The notes: a model not told the origin generated them from the letters alone. 64,000 nucleotides of DNA from Alkalimarinus coralli (GCF_023650515.1 NZ_CP096016.1:459130-523129); one strand, 5' to 3'. Shown: positions 8,953-19,577, counted from the first letter of the stretch. Numbers and translations: made by a program.

Positions 8953-10380
8953 ATGACTGTAAGTATGGCTACGTCCTTAAAAGGGCTCTCACCGGTTCGA
9001 GAAGAAGGCCTTTTAGGTGGTCTATATTCTGGCGCGTTGGGTGCGCTGCTGTTTGTCTCAACTAGCATAGGATTTGCGCCTCTTGGCCACGCTACCCTTA
9101 CCATGGAAGAGGCGCAAAAGATAGCAATAAAGAGTGATTTGGGTATTGCTCAAACACTGAATCGCTCATACTCGTCCAAGGCAGACGCCGCTTCGCAAAG
9201 CCAGTTGCCAGACCCGGTGTTGGTGGTTGGTGCGCAAAACCTGCCAACCGATACGTTTAAGTTTGATCAGGAGCCGATGACCCAATTTAAGGTGGGTATC
9301 CGGCAGATGTTCCCGCAGGGTGACACCCTGTCACTTAAAGAACTCAAACTTAACTCTCAAGCATCTTCTTTCGAACGTGTTGCGCAAACACGCTATTTAA
9401 CGGTGACTCGAAAAACCAGAAACCTTTGGCTTGAAGTGCTGTATTGGGAGCGCGCAAAAAAACTGATTGAAGAAGATGAAGCGCTTTGCAAGCAGTTATT
9501 AGAGGTGACGCACTCGCTTTATAGCGTTGGAAATGTTCAGCAAAAAGATGTGCTGAGAGCAGAGCTTGAATTGAGCCGGTTGAGAGAAAAGATCATTAAG
9601 GCCAAAAGGCAGGGGGAGGCACAACGAGCCCAGTTATCCCGCTGGATTGGTGATGTGGCGTCTATCGAAGCATGGCCAGAGCGTGCTCCGAAGATGGTGC
9701 CGCCCAGCGGAATAGCTCATCAACTGAACGATAGCGGTGCTCAACGATACGGCGTTGTAAACAGGCAGCAGCTATTTGAACAGTTGAAAGCCCACCCCAT
9801 GTTGTTGAGTCTGCAACGCCAGGTCGATGTGGCCAGTCATGATATTCAGATATCAAAGCAGCAATACCGCCCGGCATGGGGCGTGGAGCTGAACTATGGC
9901 TACCGGGATGGCCAAAACAATGATGGCTCAGATCGGTCTGATTTTGTGAGTGCCATGGTCAATGTATCGATGCCGCTGTTTACCAATAGCCGACAGGATA
10001 AGTCGGTGCAGAGTGCGGTTTTTCGTAAAGAGGCTCAACAGAATGCCTATCAAGACAAGCTCACTGAAATGGTTGGTGATGTGCAGACGACACTTAGTCG
10101 TTTAGGGCAGACGGAGGAACAAATAGCGCTGTTTAATGAGCAGATTCTGGACAAGGCACGACTTCAGGCTGAGTCATCGCTCAATGCTTACCAAGCCAAT
10201 GCAGCCGATTTTGCAGAGGTGATGAGAGCCTTTATTAGTGAACAACGTGACCGACTTGATTATGAACGGTTGGTGGTGACAAGGCTGCAATTAATTTCAG
10301 ATTTACAGTTCTATTTTTTAATCGAGACGCCCGAGTTAACCCTGAGTTCCTTTGGGTCTTTAGCAGGAGAGGCTGAATAA
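8953..10380 (+). CDS. cusC: TolC-family outer-membrane channel of a Cus-type efflux system
   Basis: The 475-residue protein has an extended N-terminus and signal (ending near GHA), followed by the two repeats of a TolC/CusC/CzcC outer-membrane factor, with long helices (residues about 70-280 and 280-460). It forms the outer-membrane exit duct of a tripartite RND pump. Its stop overlaps the start of the adaptor gene by one base (10380), and cusF and cusA follow. The context is the basis for calling it CusC-like rather than another TolC protein. The family opening 'LTMEEAQKIAIKSDLG' is visible. Confidence 0.85.
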   Translation: MTVSMATSLKGLSPVREEGLLGGLYSGALGALLFVSTSIGFAPLGHATLTMEEAQKIAIKSDLGIAQTLNRSYSSKADAASQSQLPDPVLVVGAQNLPTDTFKFDQEPMTQFKVGIRQMFPQGDTLSLKELKLNSQASSFERVAQTRYLTVTRKTRNLWLEVLYWERAKKLIEEDEALCKQLLEVTHSLYSVGNVQQKDVLRAELELSRLREKIIKAKRQGEAQRAQLSRWIGDVASIEAWPERAPKMVPPSGIAHQLNDSGAQRYGVVNRQQLFEQLKAHPMLLSLQRQVDVASHDIQISKQQYRPAWGVELNYGYRDGQNNDGSDRSDFVSAMVNVSMPLFTNSRQDKSVQSAVFRKEAQQNAYQDKLTEMVGDVQTTLSRLGQTEEQIALFNEQILDKARLQAESSLNAYQANAADFAEVMRAFISEQRDRLDYERLVVTRLQLISDLQFYFLIETPELTLSSFGSLAGEAE

Positions 10381-11882
10381 TGAAGAGCGTTGGAGTTTTA
10401 TTCGCAATCGCGATGGCGTTAGGGGTCGGCGTGGCCCTCCAGAAATTTGTACTGAGTGATAGTTCATTGCCATTTTTAGGTGCGCACCCTGAAGGTGAAA
10501 CCGTAAACAGCAGCGCTGAAAAGAAGCCTCTGTACTGGGTGGCACCTATGGACAAAAACTATCGCCGCGACAAGCCAGGCCTGTCACCCATGGGAATGGA
10601 TCTGGTGCCGGTTTATGAAGAAAATGCTCAAGGTGGAGATGAAGGCACGGTAAAGATATCGCCGATGGTTATCAATAACCTTGGCGTGCGGTCAGAAGTC
10701 GTCACCAAAGGGCCGATAGACCTGCCGATAAATACCGTCGGTTATATTGGTTTTGATGAGGATAAGCTCTCGCACATTCATAGCCGGGTAGAGGGCTGGA
10801 TTGAGGTGTTGAATGTCAACAGCGCTGGCGACGCGGTGTCAAAAGGGCAGACGCTCTATGAGCTTTACTCACCAGCACTAGTTAACGCCCAGGAAGAGTA
10901 TTTGGCGGTACTGCGCAGTGGCAATAAAACTCTTAAAAAAGCGTCGCGCTCACGCTTGATTTCGCTGGGCTTATCGAGTCAGCAGGTGCAACGGCTTGAG
11001 AAGCGCAAAGTCGTTGATCAGCGGATTAAGGTTACCGCTGACCGCAATGGTTTTGTAAAAGATTTAAATGTTCGGGAGGGCATGTTTATTAAGCCCGCAA
11101 CCGAAGTGATGTCGATTGGTTCTCTGGCCTCTGTATGGGTGATTGCAGAGGTGTTTGAGCGACAGTCAAGCTGGGTAAAAGCGGGCCAAAAAGTTGAAAT
11201 GCGCACAGAGGCACTGCCTGGCCGGGAGTGGCGTGGTGAAGTCGATTATCTGTATCCGGTGTTAGATAGCAAAACAAGAACACTGCGAGTGCGTATTCGT
11301 GTGGATAACCCAGAGTTAGCACTTAAGCCCAATATGTACGCCGATTTAACCTTGTTTGCGCCCGTGTCAGACGAGGCCTTGAGTATCCCCAGAGAAGCCT
11401 TGATTAAAGGGGGACGATATAACCGTGTTGTCACGTCAATCGGGGACGGGAAATTTAAATCGGTATTGGTTGAAACCGGCATCGAGTCCGATGGCCGCGT
11501 GCAAATATTATCAGGGTTGAAAGAACGTGATGTGGTGGTTACATCGGCCCAGTTCCTGATTGACTCTGAATCCAATATTGATGCCGAGATCGCGCGTATG
11601 GAGTCCCGTGAAGCAAACAACGGCAAGGCTGATGCACTCGAGAAGAATACCTTCAAAGCGACAGGGAAAATAGAACAAGTGATGGCTGATATGGCAATGC
11701 TAACCATCACTCATGACCCGATTAAAGCGCTTGACTGGCCTACGATGAGAATGGACTTTGAAGTCGCCAGCGATATTGATTTAAAACCATTTCAATCCGG
11801 TCAGTTGATTGAGTTTGAGCTTAAAAAGCAAGGTGATTGGGACTACCTGATTACCACGATTAAACACGTAAAAAGCAAATAG
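10380..11882 (+). CDS. cusB: CusB-type periplasmic adaptor with fused CusF-like domain
   Basis: This 500-residue membrane-fusion protein links the CusA pump to the CusC channel. After an N-terminal anchor comes a heavy-metal-binding motif (about residues 50-75: YWVAPMDKNY..., LSPMGMDLVP). The HlyD barrel/lipoyl/hairpin region follows (IHSRVEGWIEVL, LYELYSPAL). The last ~75 residues are a CusF-like fold (ITHDPIKALDWPTMRM), similar to the separate CusF at 11905. The conserved Trp and Met residues needed for Cu(I) binding are present in this fused domain. The gene overlaps cusC by one base. Confidence 0.9.
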   Translation: MKSVGVLFAIAMALGVGVALQKFVLSDSSLPFLGAHPEGETVNSSAEKKPLYWVAPMDKNYRRDKPGLSPMGMDLVPVYEENAQGGDEGTVKISPMVINNLGVRSEVVTKGPIDLPINTVGYIGFDEDKLSHIHSRVEGWIEVLNVNSAGDAVSKGQTLYELYSPALVNAQEEYLAVLRSGNKTLKKASRSRLISLGLSSQQVQRLEKRKVVDQRIKVTADRNGFVKDLNVREGMFIKPATEVMSIGSLASVWVIAEVFERQSSWVKAGQKVEMRTEALPGREWRGEVDYLYPVLDSKTRTLRVRIRVDNPELALKPNMYADLTLFAPVSDEALSIPREALIKGGRYNRVVTSIGDGKFKSVLVETGIESDGRVQILSGLKERDVVVTSAQFLIDSESNIDAEIARMESREANNGKADALEKNTFKATGKIEQVMADMAMLTITHDPIKALDWPTMRMDFEVASDIDLKPFQSGQLIEFELKKQGDWDYLITTIKHVKSK

Positions 11883-11904
11883 AAAACACCTTTAGGAGAA
11901 CACA

Positions 11905-12303
11905 ATGAAAAACTTACTAAACCGCACTTCGTCTAACCGTGTGATCGCAACATTGATTTTCAGCGCCATGTTATTGCCAGCAGCCGGATGGGCTGACGCT
12001 AACCGTGGGCACAATAAAAACCATATGAACGAGAAAGGCCAGATGATGAATCAGGCAGAGATGGGTCAGCATATGCGAGAGGTCATGGGCACTGGCCGTA
12101 TCAATAAAGTGATGGCTGACCGCAAGATGGTCAACATTGTTCATGAGCCGATTGCCGAGTTGGATTGGCCAAAGATGCGCATGAATTTTAGAACCGCCCA
12201 AGAGGTTAATCTTGGTGAACTAAAACCGGGGCAGGAAGTGACCTTCAAGCTTCAGGTTAATAAAGACAACAGCTATGTGATTAAGCAGATCGACGTTAAG
12301 TAG
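11905..12303 (+). CDS. cusF: CusF periplasmic Cu(I)/Ag(I) chaperone
   Basis: This is a 132-residue secreted protein with a signal peptide ending near GWADA. A His/Met-rich linker (HNKNHMNEKGQMM) precedes the CusF domain: 'GTGRINKVMADRKMVNIVHEPI...LDWPKMRMNF' contains the His, Trp and two Met residues that bind Cu(I) in CusF. It delivers copper to CusB/CusA. A ribosome site, TAGGAG, precedes the ATG by 7 nt. The downstream gap to cusA is filled with a tandem repeat. Confidence 0.9.
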   Translation: MKNLLNRTSSNRVIATLIFSAMLLPAAGWADANRGHNKNHMNEKGQMMNQAEMGQHMREVMGTGRINKVMADRKMVNIVHEPIAELDWPKMRMNFRTAQEVNLGELKPGQEVTFKLQVNKDNSYVIKQIDVK

Positions 12304-12347
12304 TGCTATTGAGCACTTGAGGGTGCCCTATGACTAAAAGGTCAAAA

Positions 12348-12538
12348 TGGATTCCTGCCTACGCAGGAATGACGGTAGGGGGATGTTGTCATCCTCGCGA
12401 ATGCGGGGATCCAGCCCTGATAGATCAAATGGATTCCTGCCTACGCAGGAATGACGGTAGGGGGATGTTGTCATCCTCGCGAATGCGGGGATCCAGCCCT
12501 GATAGATCAAATGGATTCCTGCCTACGCAGGAATGACT
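12348..12538 (+). repeat. 82-bp tandem repeat of paired REP-like hairpins
   Basis: Two full units of exactly 82 bp (starting at 12348 and 12430) and a partial third (12512 onward) fill the cusF-cusA gap. Each unit holds two stems: ATTCCTGC-CTAC-GCAGGAAT, and ATCCTCGC-GAAT-GCGGGGAT with one mismatch. The copies are nearly identical, which points to recent duplication. An in-frame reading exists but is low-complexity repeat translation, not a gene. Such hairpins inside an operon could stabilise or attenuate the message; this is inference. Confidence 0.85.
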
Positions 12539-12578
12539 GAAAGTTCGAGCTGCTGAATGTGTTTCTTTGGAGTAAATA

Positions 12579-15500
12579 ATGATTGCTGCTGTTATTCGAT
12601 GGTCAATCGCCAATCGCTTTTTTGTGATACTGGCAACAGCTGTTCTTTTGGGGCTTGGGATTTTTACCGTTCGCAATACCCCCGTCGATGCGTTGCCCGA
12701 CCTGTCTGATGTGCAGGTCATTATTAAAACCAGCTATCCGGGGCAGGCACCCCAGGTGGTTGAAGATCAGGTGACCTATCCGCTGACCACGGCAATGTTG
12801 TCAGTACCCGGAGCGTTGACGGTCAGGGGGTATTCGTTCTTTGGTGACTCGTATGTCTACGTGATATTTGAAGATGGCACAGACCTCTATTGGGCGCGAT
12901 CCCGGGTGTTGGAGTATCTCAACCAAGTGGCGGGAGAACTGCCTGCGGCCGCTAAACCTCAATTGGGGCCAGATGCCACGGGCGTTGGCTGGATATACTC
13001 CTACGCGCTGGTAGATCGAAGCGGAAACAATGACCTTGCGCAGCTTCGCAGCATCCAAGACTGGTTTCTAAAATTTGAACTGCAAACAGTGCCTGGTGTA
13101 TCCGAAGTGGCCACCATTGGCGGCATGGTTAAACAGTATCAGGTGGATGTAGACCCTAACCGTCTCAGGGCTTATAGCATTCCGCTTTCACATATTCGCA
13201 ACGCCATTCAAAAAGCGAATCAAGAGACCGGCGCGTCAGTGGTGGAGATGGCCGAAGCCGAATATATGGTGCGCGTATCAGGTTATCTACAGAGTATTGA
13301 TGATCTTGAAAAAGTGCCATTAGGGGTCAACCAAAATGGCGTTCCTCTGTTATTACGCGATGTTGCGGATATCAACCTGGGGCCACAAATGAGGCGGGGG
13401 ATCGCCGAACTGAATGGTGAAGGCGAAGTTGTAGGTGGTGTCGTGGTGATGCGCTTTGGCGAAAATGCGCAAACCACCATTGATGGGGTTAAAGATAAAC
13501 TGGAAAAACTCAAAGCAGGCTTACCTGAGGGCGTTGAGATTATTACTACCTATGACCGTTCCAGTTTAATCAGCCGAGCAATTGATAACTTGTATGAAAA
13601 GTTACTCGAAGAGTTCATTGTTGTCACGCTGATATGCATGTTGTTTCTTTTTCATATTCGTTCATCCCTGGTGATTATTATCAGCCTGCCAATGGGGATT
13701 TTAGCGGCGTTTATCGTAATGTATCAGCAAGGGTTGAATGCCAATATTATGTCGTTGGGCGGCATAGCGATTGCTATTGGTGCCATGGTGGACGGTGCGA
13801 TTGTGATGATCGAGAACGTCCACAAGCATATTGAGAAAACCAAACTCACTGATGAAAACCGTTGGCGTGTGATCGGCCAGGCGGCCAGTGAAGTCGGCCC
13901 ACCACTATTTTTCTCGTTGCTTATTATCACCATGAGTTTCTTGCCGGTGTTCACCCTTGAAGCACAAGAGGGCAAGTTGTTTGCACCGCTGGCCTATACC
14001 AAGACCTTTGCCATGGCCGCCGCTGCAATGCTCTCTATTACTTTGGTGCCGGTGTTAATGGGGTATTTTATTCGCGGCAAGGTGACACCAGAGCATAAGA
14101 ACCCGCTTAACCGGTTAATGATCGCGCTTTATCGTCCGGTGATTAAGGGTGTACTGAGGTTCCCAAAATCCGTTCTGTTACTGTCGTTGGTGGTGCTGGG
14201 AGTTGGCCTATGGCCTGCAACTAAGCTAGGTAGCGAATTTATGCCCCCGTTGGATGAAGGCGACCTGATGTATATGCCTACCACCTACGCGGGTGTGTCA
14301 GTGGGTAAAGCGAGAGAGATTCTTCAGCAGACTGATAAACTCATTAAAACCCTGCCTGAGGTTGAGACTGTTTTCGGCAAAATTGGGCGAGCCGATACTG
14401 CGACAGACCCCGCGCCCCTGACGATGATCGAGACGGTTATTCAGTTTAAACCGAAAGATCAATGGCGGCCTGGGGTCACCATAGAATCAATCAAAAAAGA
14501 GCTAGACGGCTTGGTTAAATTCCCCGGATTAACCAATGCCTGGGTGATGCCGATTAAAACCCGTATCGATATGCTGTCAACCGGCATTAAAACCCCGGTA
14601 GGCATTAAAGTTTCAGGGCCTGATTTAGGTGAAATCGAGAAAATTGGTAAACGCCTGGAAGAGATACTGCCCGAAGTAGCGGGCACTGCGTCAGTCTACT
14701 CAGAGCGCGTGGCAGGTGGTCGCTACGTGAATGTCGATATTGATCGTGACAGGGCGGCCCGCTTTGGCCTCAATGTCGCTGATATCCAAAGTGTGGTTCG
14801 TACTGCGATCGGCGGCATGAATGTTACTGAAACGGTGGAGGGGCTTGAGCGTTACCCGGTCAATATTCGTTACCCCCAATCGTATCGAGACTCCGAAGAA
14901 CAGCTAAAACTGCTGCCTATTGTGACCCCGGCAAAAGAGCGCATCGCGCTGGCAGATGTAGCCAGTGTCTACGTCGCAAACGGGCCACCCGCTATTAAGA
15001 GTGAAAATGCACGCCTTAATGGTTGGACGCTGGTTGATATTGATGGTCGTGATCTGGGCTCTTACGTAGAAGAAGCCCAAAAAGTCGTGGCTGAACGCGT
15101 TGATGTGCCTGCGGGTTACTCCATCGCGTGGTCTGGTCAGTATGAATATATGGTGAGAGCGCAAGAGCGATTATCAGTGGTCGTGCCGCTCACTTTAGCG
15201 ATTATTATGTTGCTGCTGTATATCAACTTCAGAAATGTGGTTGAAGTGCTCATTATTATGGGGACACTACCGTTTGCTGTGATTGGTGGGTTATGGCTGA
15301 TGTATCTGCAAGATTACAACATGTCGATTGCCGTTGCCGTTGGCTTTATCGCGCTGGCTGGAGTTGCGGTAGAAATTGGCGTGTTGATGCTGGTTTACCT
15401 TAATCAGTCTTATGAAAAGCTGAGAGCAGATGCCGCCCGGGATAGTCGTTTGCTGACTCGGGAAGATGTACGCCAAGCCGTTATGGAAGGGGCAGGGCTC

Positions 15501-15752
15501 CGGGTACGGCCTATTATGATGACAGTTTTTGCGATTGTGATTGGTTTGGTGCCGATCATGATTGGCAGTGGCACTGGGTCAGAGGTGATGCAACGCATAG
15601 CCGGCCCGATGATTGGGGGGATGATCAGCACTGTATTGCTGACTCTCTTAGTCATTCCGGCTATTTACACAATTTGGAAACAAATGGGTCTAGAAAAAAA
15701 CAAACCTTCATTAAACTCTGAAGAGAGCAAACCTGCAGCGGGAGAACAATAA
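12579..15752 (+). CDS. cusA: CusA-type heavy-metal RND efflux pump
   Basis: The 1057-residue inner-membrane pump has the HME-RND plan: an N-terminal helix ([14 protein letters not shown]), a large periplasmic loop, helices 2-6, a second large loop, and helices 8-12. Family landmarks include '[15 protein letters not shown]', '[17 protein letters not shown]' with the proton-relay Asp, '[14 protein letters not shown]' and '[19 protein letters not shown]'. It would export Cu(I)/Ag(I) from the periplasm or cytoplasm through CusB and CusC. GGAG precedes the ATG. The stop overlaps the next ATG by one base, so the PII-like protein is translationally coupled. Confidence 0.92.
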   Translation: MIAAVIRWSIANRFFVILATAVLLGLGIFTVRNTPVDALPDLSDVQVIIKTSYPGQAPQVVEDQVTYPLTTAMLSVPGALTVRGYSFFGDSYVYVIFEDGTDLYWARSRVLEYLNQVAGELPAAAKPQLGPDATGVGWIYSYALVDRSGNNDLAQLRSIQDWFLKFELQTVPGVSEVATIGGMVKQYQVDVDPNRLRAYSIPLSHIRNAIQKANQETGASVVEMAEAEYMVRVSGYLQSIDDLEKVPLGVNQNGVPLLLRDVADINLGPQMRRGIAELNGEGEVVGGVVVMRFGENAQTTIDGVKDKLEKLKAGLPEGVEIITTYDRSSLISRAIDNLYEKLLEEFIVVTLICMLFLFHIRSSLVIIISLPMGILAAFIVMYQQGLNANIMSLGGIAIAIGAMVDGAIVMIENVHKHIEKTKLTDENRWRVIGQAASEVGPPLFFSLLIITMSFLPVFTLEAQEGKLFAPLAYTKTFAMAAAAMLSITLVPVLMGYFIRGKVTPEHKNPLNRLMIALYRPVIKGVLRFPKSVLLLSLVVLGVGLWPATKLGSEFMPPLDEGDLMYMPTTYAGVSVGKAREILQQTDKLIKTLPEVETVFGKIGRADTATDPAPLTMIETVIQFKPKDQWRPGVTIESIKKELDGLVKFPGLTNAWVMPIKTRIDMLSTGIKTPVGIKVSGPDLGEIEKIGKRLEEILPEVAGTASVYSERVAGGRYVNVDIDRDRAARFGLNVADIQSVVRTAIGGMNVTETVEGLERYPVNIRYPQSYRDSEEQLKLLPIVTPAKERIALADVASVYVANGPPAIKSENARLNGWTLVDIDGRDLGSYVEEAQKVVAERVDVPAGYSIAWSGQYEYMVRAQERLSVVVPLTLAIIMLLLYINFRNVVEVLIIMGTLPFAVIGGLWLMYLQDYNMSIAVAVGFIALAGVAVEIGVLMLVYLNQSYEKLRADAARDSRLLTREDVRQAVMEGAGLRVRPIMMTVFAIVIGLVPIMIGSGTGSEVMQRIAGPMIGGMISTVLLTLLVIPAIYTIWKQMGLEKNKPSLNSEESKPAAGEQ

Positions 15753-16054
15753 TGAGTTATTTGCGAGTGATGATTTTGGTTCCCATCGATAAAGAAAAGG
15801 TACTGGAAGAAGAACTAAAGCAGGTCGAGCTATCTTGTATGCATTTTCTTAAGGTACGAGGGTATGGCTGTAATCCTAACTTCTATGCGAGTGACTGGTC
15901 TGATGAAGTCGCCAAATTTGAGCTGGTCATAAAAGAAGATCAGCTTGAATTGGTGAAAAACTCGATAAAAAAGGCCTGTCAAACAGGGTCGGAAGATGAC
16001 GGAATGATAGGTGTCACTCCATTAACTGAAATGGTCTCTATTAAAGACTTATAA
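15752..16054 (+). CDS. PII-like/DUF3240-type protein coupled to CusA
   Basis: This 100-residue protein has a ferredoxin-like alternation of strands and helices. A PII-type C-terminal stretch (IKKACQTGSEDDGMIGVTP) recalls the ARTGxxGDGKIFVxP motif of GlnB proteins. The GlnB uridylylation loop is replaced by a short Cys-containing segment (RGYGCNPNF). PII-like proteins next to metal pumps are thought to sense a metal or nucleotide and tune the pump. The ATG overlaps the cusA stop, which argues for equimolar, coupled production. Confidence 0.65.
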   Translation: MSYLRVMILVPIDKEKVLEEELKQVELSCMHFLKVRGYGCNPNFYASDWSDEVAKFELVIKEDQLELVKNSIKKACQTGSEDDGMIGVTPLTEMVSIKDL

Positions 16055-16084
16055 CGTATTATCTATTTATATTGGAGAATAATT

Positions 16085-16666
16085 ATGAAAAAAATTCTAA
16101 CAATTGCAGCTGGTATCGCTTTGATCTCATCAGGCACTGTAAATGCTGGAGCAGGATCGGCTGTCCATGGTCATGGTGCGGGGCATGACACTCAGGCTAA
16201 ACCATCGAATCATATGGACAGTAGCTCACACCATGAGCAAATGATGAATAGTGAAGGTATGGAAGGCCATGCACATTCAATGGACTCTTTGGCCGGAAAG
16301 CCAGGCGAAGAAAGTAGCGTCTCTAGAACCATAATCGTCACCGCAGATGACTCCATGCGATTCACCCACGAGCCTTTTAATATCCAGGATGGAGAGACGA
16401 TAAAATTCGTTGTCACTAACAAAGGTGCCATTCCTCATGAATTTGCGATCGGTACCAAAGATGAGCATATGGAACACGGCCAAATGATGATGGCGAACCC
16501 AACAATGCATCACGGGCCAGGAGGAAATGCGATTACGGTTCAGCCGGGTGAAACGGAAACGCTAATCTGGACGTTCGAAAATGCCTGGCAGATTGAGGCG
16601 GCATGCAATATTCCGGGGCATTATCAGGCGGGGATGCATAGCTCTGTAAATATAGAAGACGAATAA
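16085..16666 (+). CDS. periplasmic blue-copper (cupredoxin) protein
   Basis: The 193-residue secreted protein has a signal peptide (cleavage near VNAG), a His/Met-rich linker (residues about 25-70) and a cupredoxin domain. The type-1 copper ligands can be seen: the His in 'IPHEFAIG' and then the C-x4-H-x4-M loop 'CNIPGHYQAGM' near the C-terminus. Such proteins store or shuttle copper in the periplasm or carry electrons. It is the last gene of the cus operon and is followed by a terminator-like hairpin. The cupredoxin pair at 51.8 and 59.0 kb shares the same ligand loop geometry. Confidence 0.85.
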   Translation: MKKILTIAAGIALISSGTVNAGAGSAVHGHGAGHDTQAKPSNHMDSSSHHEQMMNSEGMEGHAHSMDSLAGKPGEESSVSRTIIVTADDSMRFTHEPFNIQDGETIKFVVTNKGAIPHEFAIGTKDEHMEHGQMMMANPTMHHGPGGNAITVQPGETETLIWTFENAWQIEAACNIPGHYQAGMHSSVNIEDE

Positions 16667-16673
16667 CGTTGAA

Positions 16674-16702
16674 TGCCCCCTTCGAAATTGAGCTAGGGGG
16701 CA
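16674..16702 (+). terminator. hairpin ending the cus operon
   Basis: TGCCCCCT (16674-16681) and AGGGGGCA (16695-16702) form a perfect 8-bp G/C-rich stem 8 bp after the cupredoxin stop. There is no T-run, so termination may be partial and the MerR gene behind it may be read through. Confidence 0.55.
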
Positions 16703-16721
16703 CAATTGGGGGAGGTTTGAC

Positions 16722-17174
16722 ATGCGTGTTAACGAGCTGTCTAAAAGAGCGGGAGTGACGTCTGATACCGTACGTTACTACACGAGAATTGGGTTGCTGA
16801 CTCCATCAAAGGAGAGGGAAAACGGGTATAAAAATTACAACACGGCGGATGAGAAACGTTTGCACTTTATTATCAAGTCTCGCCACCTCGGGTTTTCGAT
16901 TGTCGAGATTCAAGAAATTATCAATATGTCCTCAACAGGTAACTCGCCCTGCTGTCGAGTTAGAGAGGTTGTTAAAAAACGTCTTAATGACGCACAACAG
17001 TCGATTGAAGAGCTTCAGCAGCTTTATCAGCGCCTGAAACGAGCGGCCGCTACCTGGGAAACAATGCCTGATGGAGAGCCCACTGGAGATTCGGTCTGCT
17101 CTTTAATAGAGATGTGGGAAGAAATAGAACTTGGTGAGGCTTCACTACAAAAAGTATCAAGCCTTACTCCGTAA
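16722..17174 (+). CDS. MerR-family metal-responsive regulator
   Basis: The 150-residue protein has a MerR winged helix-turn-helix at the N-terminus (MRVNELSKRAGV..DTVRYYTRIGLL), a long dimerisation helix (about 80-110), and cysteines at positions 77, 78 and 126. That is where MerR/ZntR/CadR-type proteins bind their metal. It lacks the classical C-x7-C loop of CueR, so the metal it senses is uncertain (Cu(I) by context, or a divalent ion). It most likely controls the promoter at 17196-17226 just downstream and perhaps the one at 8232. GGGGGAGG precedes its ATG. Confidence 0.85.
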   Translation: MRVNELSKRAGVTSDTVRYYTRIGLLTPSKERENGYKNYNTADEKRLHFIIKSRHLGFSIVEIQEIINMSSTGNSPCCRVREVVKKRLNDAQQSIEELQQLYQRLKRAAATWETMPDGEPTGDSVCSLIEMWEEIELGEASLQKVSSLTP

Positions 17175-17195
17175 AGAGATCCCCAAACCGGATTG

Positions 17196-17226
17196 TTGAC
17201 TTGTGTCTTGGACACAGGGCTAAGCT
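17196..17226 (+). promoter_or_regulatory. MerR-type promoter of the P-type ATPase gene run
   Basis: A -35 TTGACT (17196-17201) and a -10 TAAGCT (17221-17226) are spaced by 19 bp. The spacer is centred on a dyad, CTTGTGTC-TTG-GACACAGG (17200-17218), with 7 of 8 pairs complementary. It sits between the merR gene and the ATPase start at 17275. The half-site sequence differs from the dyad at 8235-8255, so two regulators or relaxed recognition may be involved. Confidence 0.7.
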
Positions 17227-17274
17227 CAGCACAGAGTTCGGTAAATTAAGTAGCCATTACATGGGGTAACGACT

Positions 17275-19575
17275 ATGGATCATGTTTCACACAAAGAACC
17301 GGTAAATAGTCACTGCGATAAACATGATCGCACCAGTGATGAACAAACGACACAAGAATTTCTTATTGAAGGGGCAAGTTGCGCGAGTTGTGTCGGAAAA
17401 ATTGAGGCCGCGTTAAAGGCCGTGCCTGGCGTGGTAGATGCGACAATGAACTTTGCCCAGCGGACTGTAACGGTCAGTGGCGCGGTAAAGGAAGATCGAC
17501 TACTAAAGGCAGTTGAAGCTGCTGGATACACTGCAAAGAGCCGTGAGGGCAATTCAGAGGATGAGCTGCTTGACGAAAAAGAAGCAGCAGATTTGGCCTA
17601 CTACAAGCGACTCATGCGAGAAATGACGATCGCGCTGATGCTGGGTGTGCCACTTATGGCGTATAGCCTTATCATCGGTGAAATGACGGTTTCTACCACT
17701 GCTGAGCGTATAGCCTGGTTGATTGTTGGGTTGCTTACGGCGGGTGTTATGTACTTTTCAGGTAGACACTTTTATATCGGCGCCTGGAAATCGTTTTGGA
17801 ATCATAGCGCCAACATGGATACATTGATTGCGCTTGGAACAGGCACCGCATGGCTATACTCCATGGCCGTTGTTTTTTTCCCCTCAGCCGTACCGGAAAT
17901 GGCGCGCCACGTTTACTTCGAAGCGACCGCCATGATTATTGGCTTGATCAACCTGGGGTTGGCGCTAGAGCTTAAGGCGAGAGGACGAACCTCTCAGGCA
18001 ATCAAGAGACTCATCGGCCTGCAATCTAAGACGGCCAGAGTCGTCCGTGACGGTAAAGAGATTGATATCCCCATAGAACAAGTCCTGTTAGATGACCTTG
18101 TACGTGTTAGGCCAGGCGAAAGTATTTCGGTTGATGGCATCGTCGTTGAAGGACATACCTCAGTAGATGAATCAATGCTTACCGGGGAACCGATGCCGGT
18201 GGAGAAGAAAGCATCCGATGAAGTCGTTGCCGGCACACTGAATAAAACGGGTTCGGTGATATTTAAAGCAACGCGAGTCGGTAAAGATACTGCGCTGGCG
18301 AAAATTATCAGCATGGTCAAGCGTGCTCAGAATTCAAAGCCACCTATTGGACGGTTAGCGGATGTTATTTCTGCTTACTTTGTACCGGTGGTTATGATTA
18401 TTGCCGTTATCAGCGCACTTGTTTGGATGAATTTTGGGCCAGAACCAGCGGTTGGGTTCGCTATTGTTTCTGCAACGACAGTTCTGATTATTGCCTGCCC
18501 ATGTGCGCTGGGCCTGGCTACTCCCATGTCGGTGATGGTAGGGGTGGGTAAGGCGGCGGAAGCCGGTGTATTGATCCGTAATGGTGAAGCGTTGCAAACG
18601 GCGTCTAAAATCACCGCGATGATTCTGGATAAAACCGGCACTATCACCTTGGGATCTCCGAAGGTAACCCAAGTTCACCTGGTTAATGCCGTCGACGAAA
18701 ACAGCGTGCTGCTAATGGCTGCTAGTCTGGAGGCTGGATCAGAACACCCTTTAGCCGTTTCTATTGTTGAGTCTGCCCAAGAGCGTGATTTGAGTCCACT
18801 GCCTGTTGATAGGTTTAAAGCGATTGCAGGGCATGGCGTTGAAGGGGTTGTCGACGGTAAAGCCTTGTTGTTTGGCAATGAGAAGTTGATGCGTGACCGA
18901 AATATTGCGTTAAGCGATGCTATTGAGGTTGCACAAAATATGGCCGCTGACGCGCAAACGCCGATGTATTTTGCCGTGGACGGACAACTGGCCGCTGTGA
19001 TCGCAGTAGCAGACCCCATCAAAGAGGACTCTATAGATGCTATTAAGCGTCTGCAAAAAAATGGCATAAGAGTGGTGATGCTGACAGGAGACAATAGAGC
19101 GACAGCCAAGGCAGTCGCCGACAAAGTGGGTATCACTGAATTTTTTGCAGAAGTATTACCGGAAGAAAAATCAAACAAAGTCGCAGAGCTTCAAATGCAA
19201 GGTGAAATAGTCGGTATGACCGGTGATGGCATTAATGATGCACCTGCCTTGGCGTTAGCCAATGTCGGTTTTGCTATCGGCACCGGTACTGATGTTGCAA
19301 TCGAGAGTGCTGATATCACACTAATGCGCGGTTCACTTCATGGTCTGGCCGATGCCATCGCGGTGAGTAAGGCGACCTTGCGCAATATAAAACAGAATCT
19401 GTTTGGAGCATTCGTCTACAACGCGGCTGGTGTCCCTTTTGCGGCAGGCGTTTTATATCCATTCTTTGGCCTGCTGCTGAGTCCCGTTATAGCAGGTGCT
19501 GCCATGGCATTCTCCTCTGTTACGGTGGTTACTAACGCCAATCGACTGCGCTTATTCAAAGCTAAGGAGCACTGA
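17275..19575 (+). CDS. copA: CopA-type Cu(+)-exporting P1B ATPase
   Basis: The 766-residue P-type ATPase has one N-terminal heavy-metal-associated domain with metal-binding Cys36 and Cys39 (GASCASC). The transmembrane CPC motif ([11 protein letters not shown]) falls near residue 408. The phosphorylation site DKTGT is near 452, followed by TGDN and [10 protein letters not shown]. It pumps Cu(I) or Ag(I) from cytoplasm to periplasm using ATP. The first 20 residues include extra His and Cys. It follows the MerR-type promoter and begins a long co-directional run of envelope copper genes. It is distinct from the multicopper oxidase also called CopA at 29565-31349. Confidence 0.93.
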   Translation: MDHVSHKEPVNSHCDKHDRTSDEQTTQEFLIEGASCASCVGKIEAALKAVPGVVDATMNFAQRTVTVSGAVKEDRLLKAVEAAGYTAKSREGNSEDELLDEKEAADLAYYKRLMREMTIALMLGVPLMAYSLIIGEMTVSTTAERIAWLIVGLLTAGVMYFSGRHFYIGAWKSFWNHSANMDTLIALGTGTAWLYSMAVVFFPSAVPEMARHVYFEATAMIIGLINLGLALELKARGRTSQAIKRLIGLQSKTARVVRDGKEIDIPIEQVLLDDLVRVRPGESISVDGIVVEGHTSVDESMLTGEPMPVEKKASDEVVAGTLNKTGSVIFKATRVGKDTALAKIISMVKRAQNSKPPIGRLADVISAYFVPVVMIIAVISALVWMNFGPEPAVGFAIVSATTVLIIACPCALGLATPMSVMVGVGKAAEAGVLIRNGEALQTASKITAMILDKTGTITLGSPKVTQVHLVNAVDENSVLLMAASLEAGSEHPLAVSIVESAQERDLSPLPVDRFKAIAGHGVEGVVDGKALLFGNEKLMRDRNIALSDAIEVAQNMAADAQTPMYFAVDGQLAAVIAVADPIKEDSIDAIKRLQKNGIRVVMLTGDNRATAKAVADKVGITEFFAEVLPEEKSNKVAELQMQGEIVGMTGDGINDAPALALANVGFAIGTGTDVAIESADITLMRGSLHGLADAIAVSKATLRNIKQNLFGAFVYNAAGVPFAAGVLYPFFGLLLSPVIAGAAMAFSSVTVVTNANRLRLFKAKEH

Positions 19576-19577
19576 TT

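Noticed and set aside
12330..12536. 68-codon open frame between cusF and cusA
   Set aside because: It is the translation of the 82-bp tandem repeat (repeated 'GMTVGGCCHPRECGDP'-like text), not a gene.
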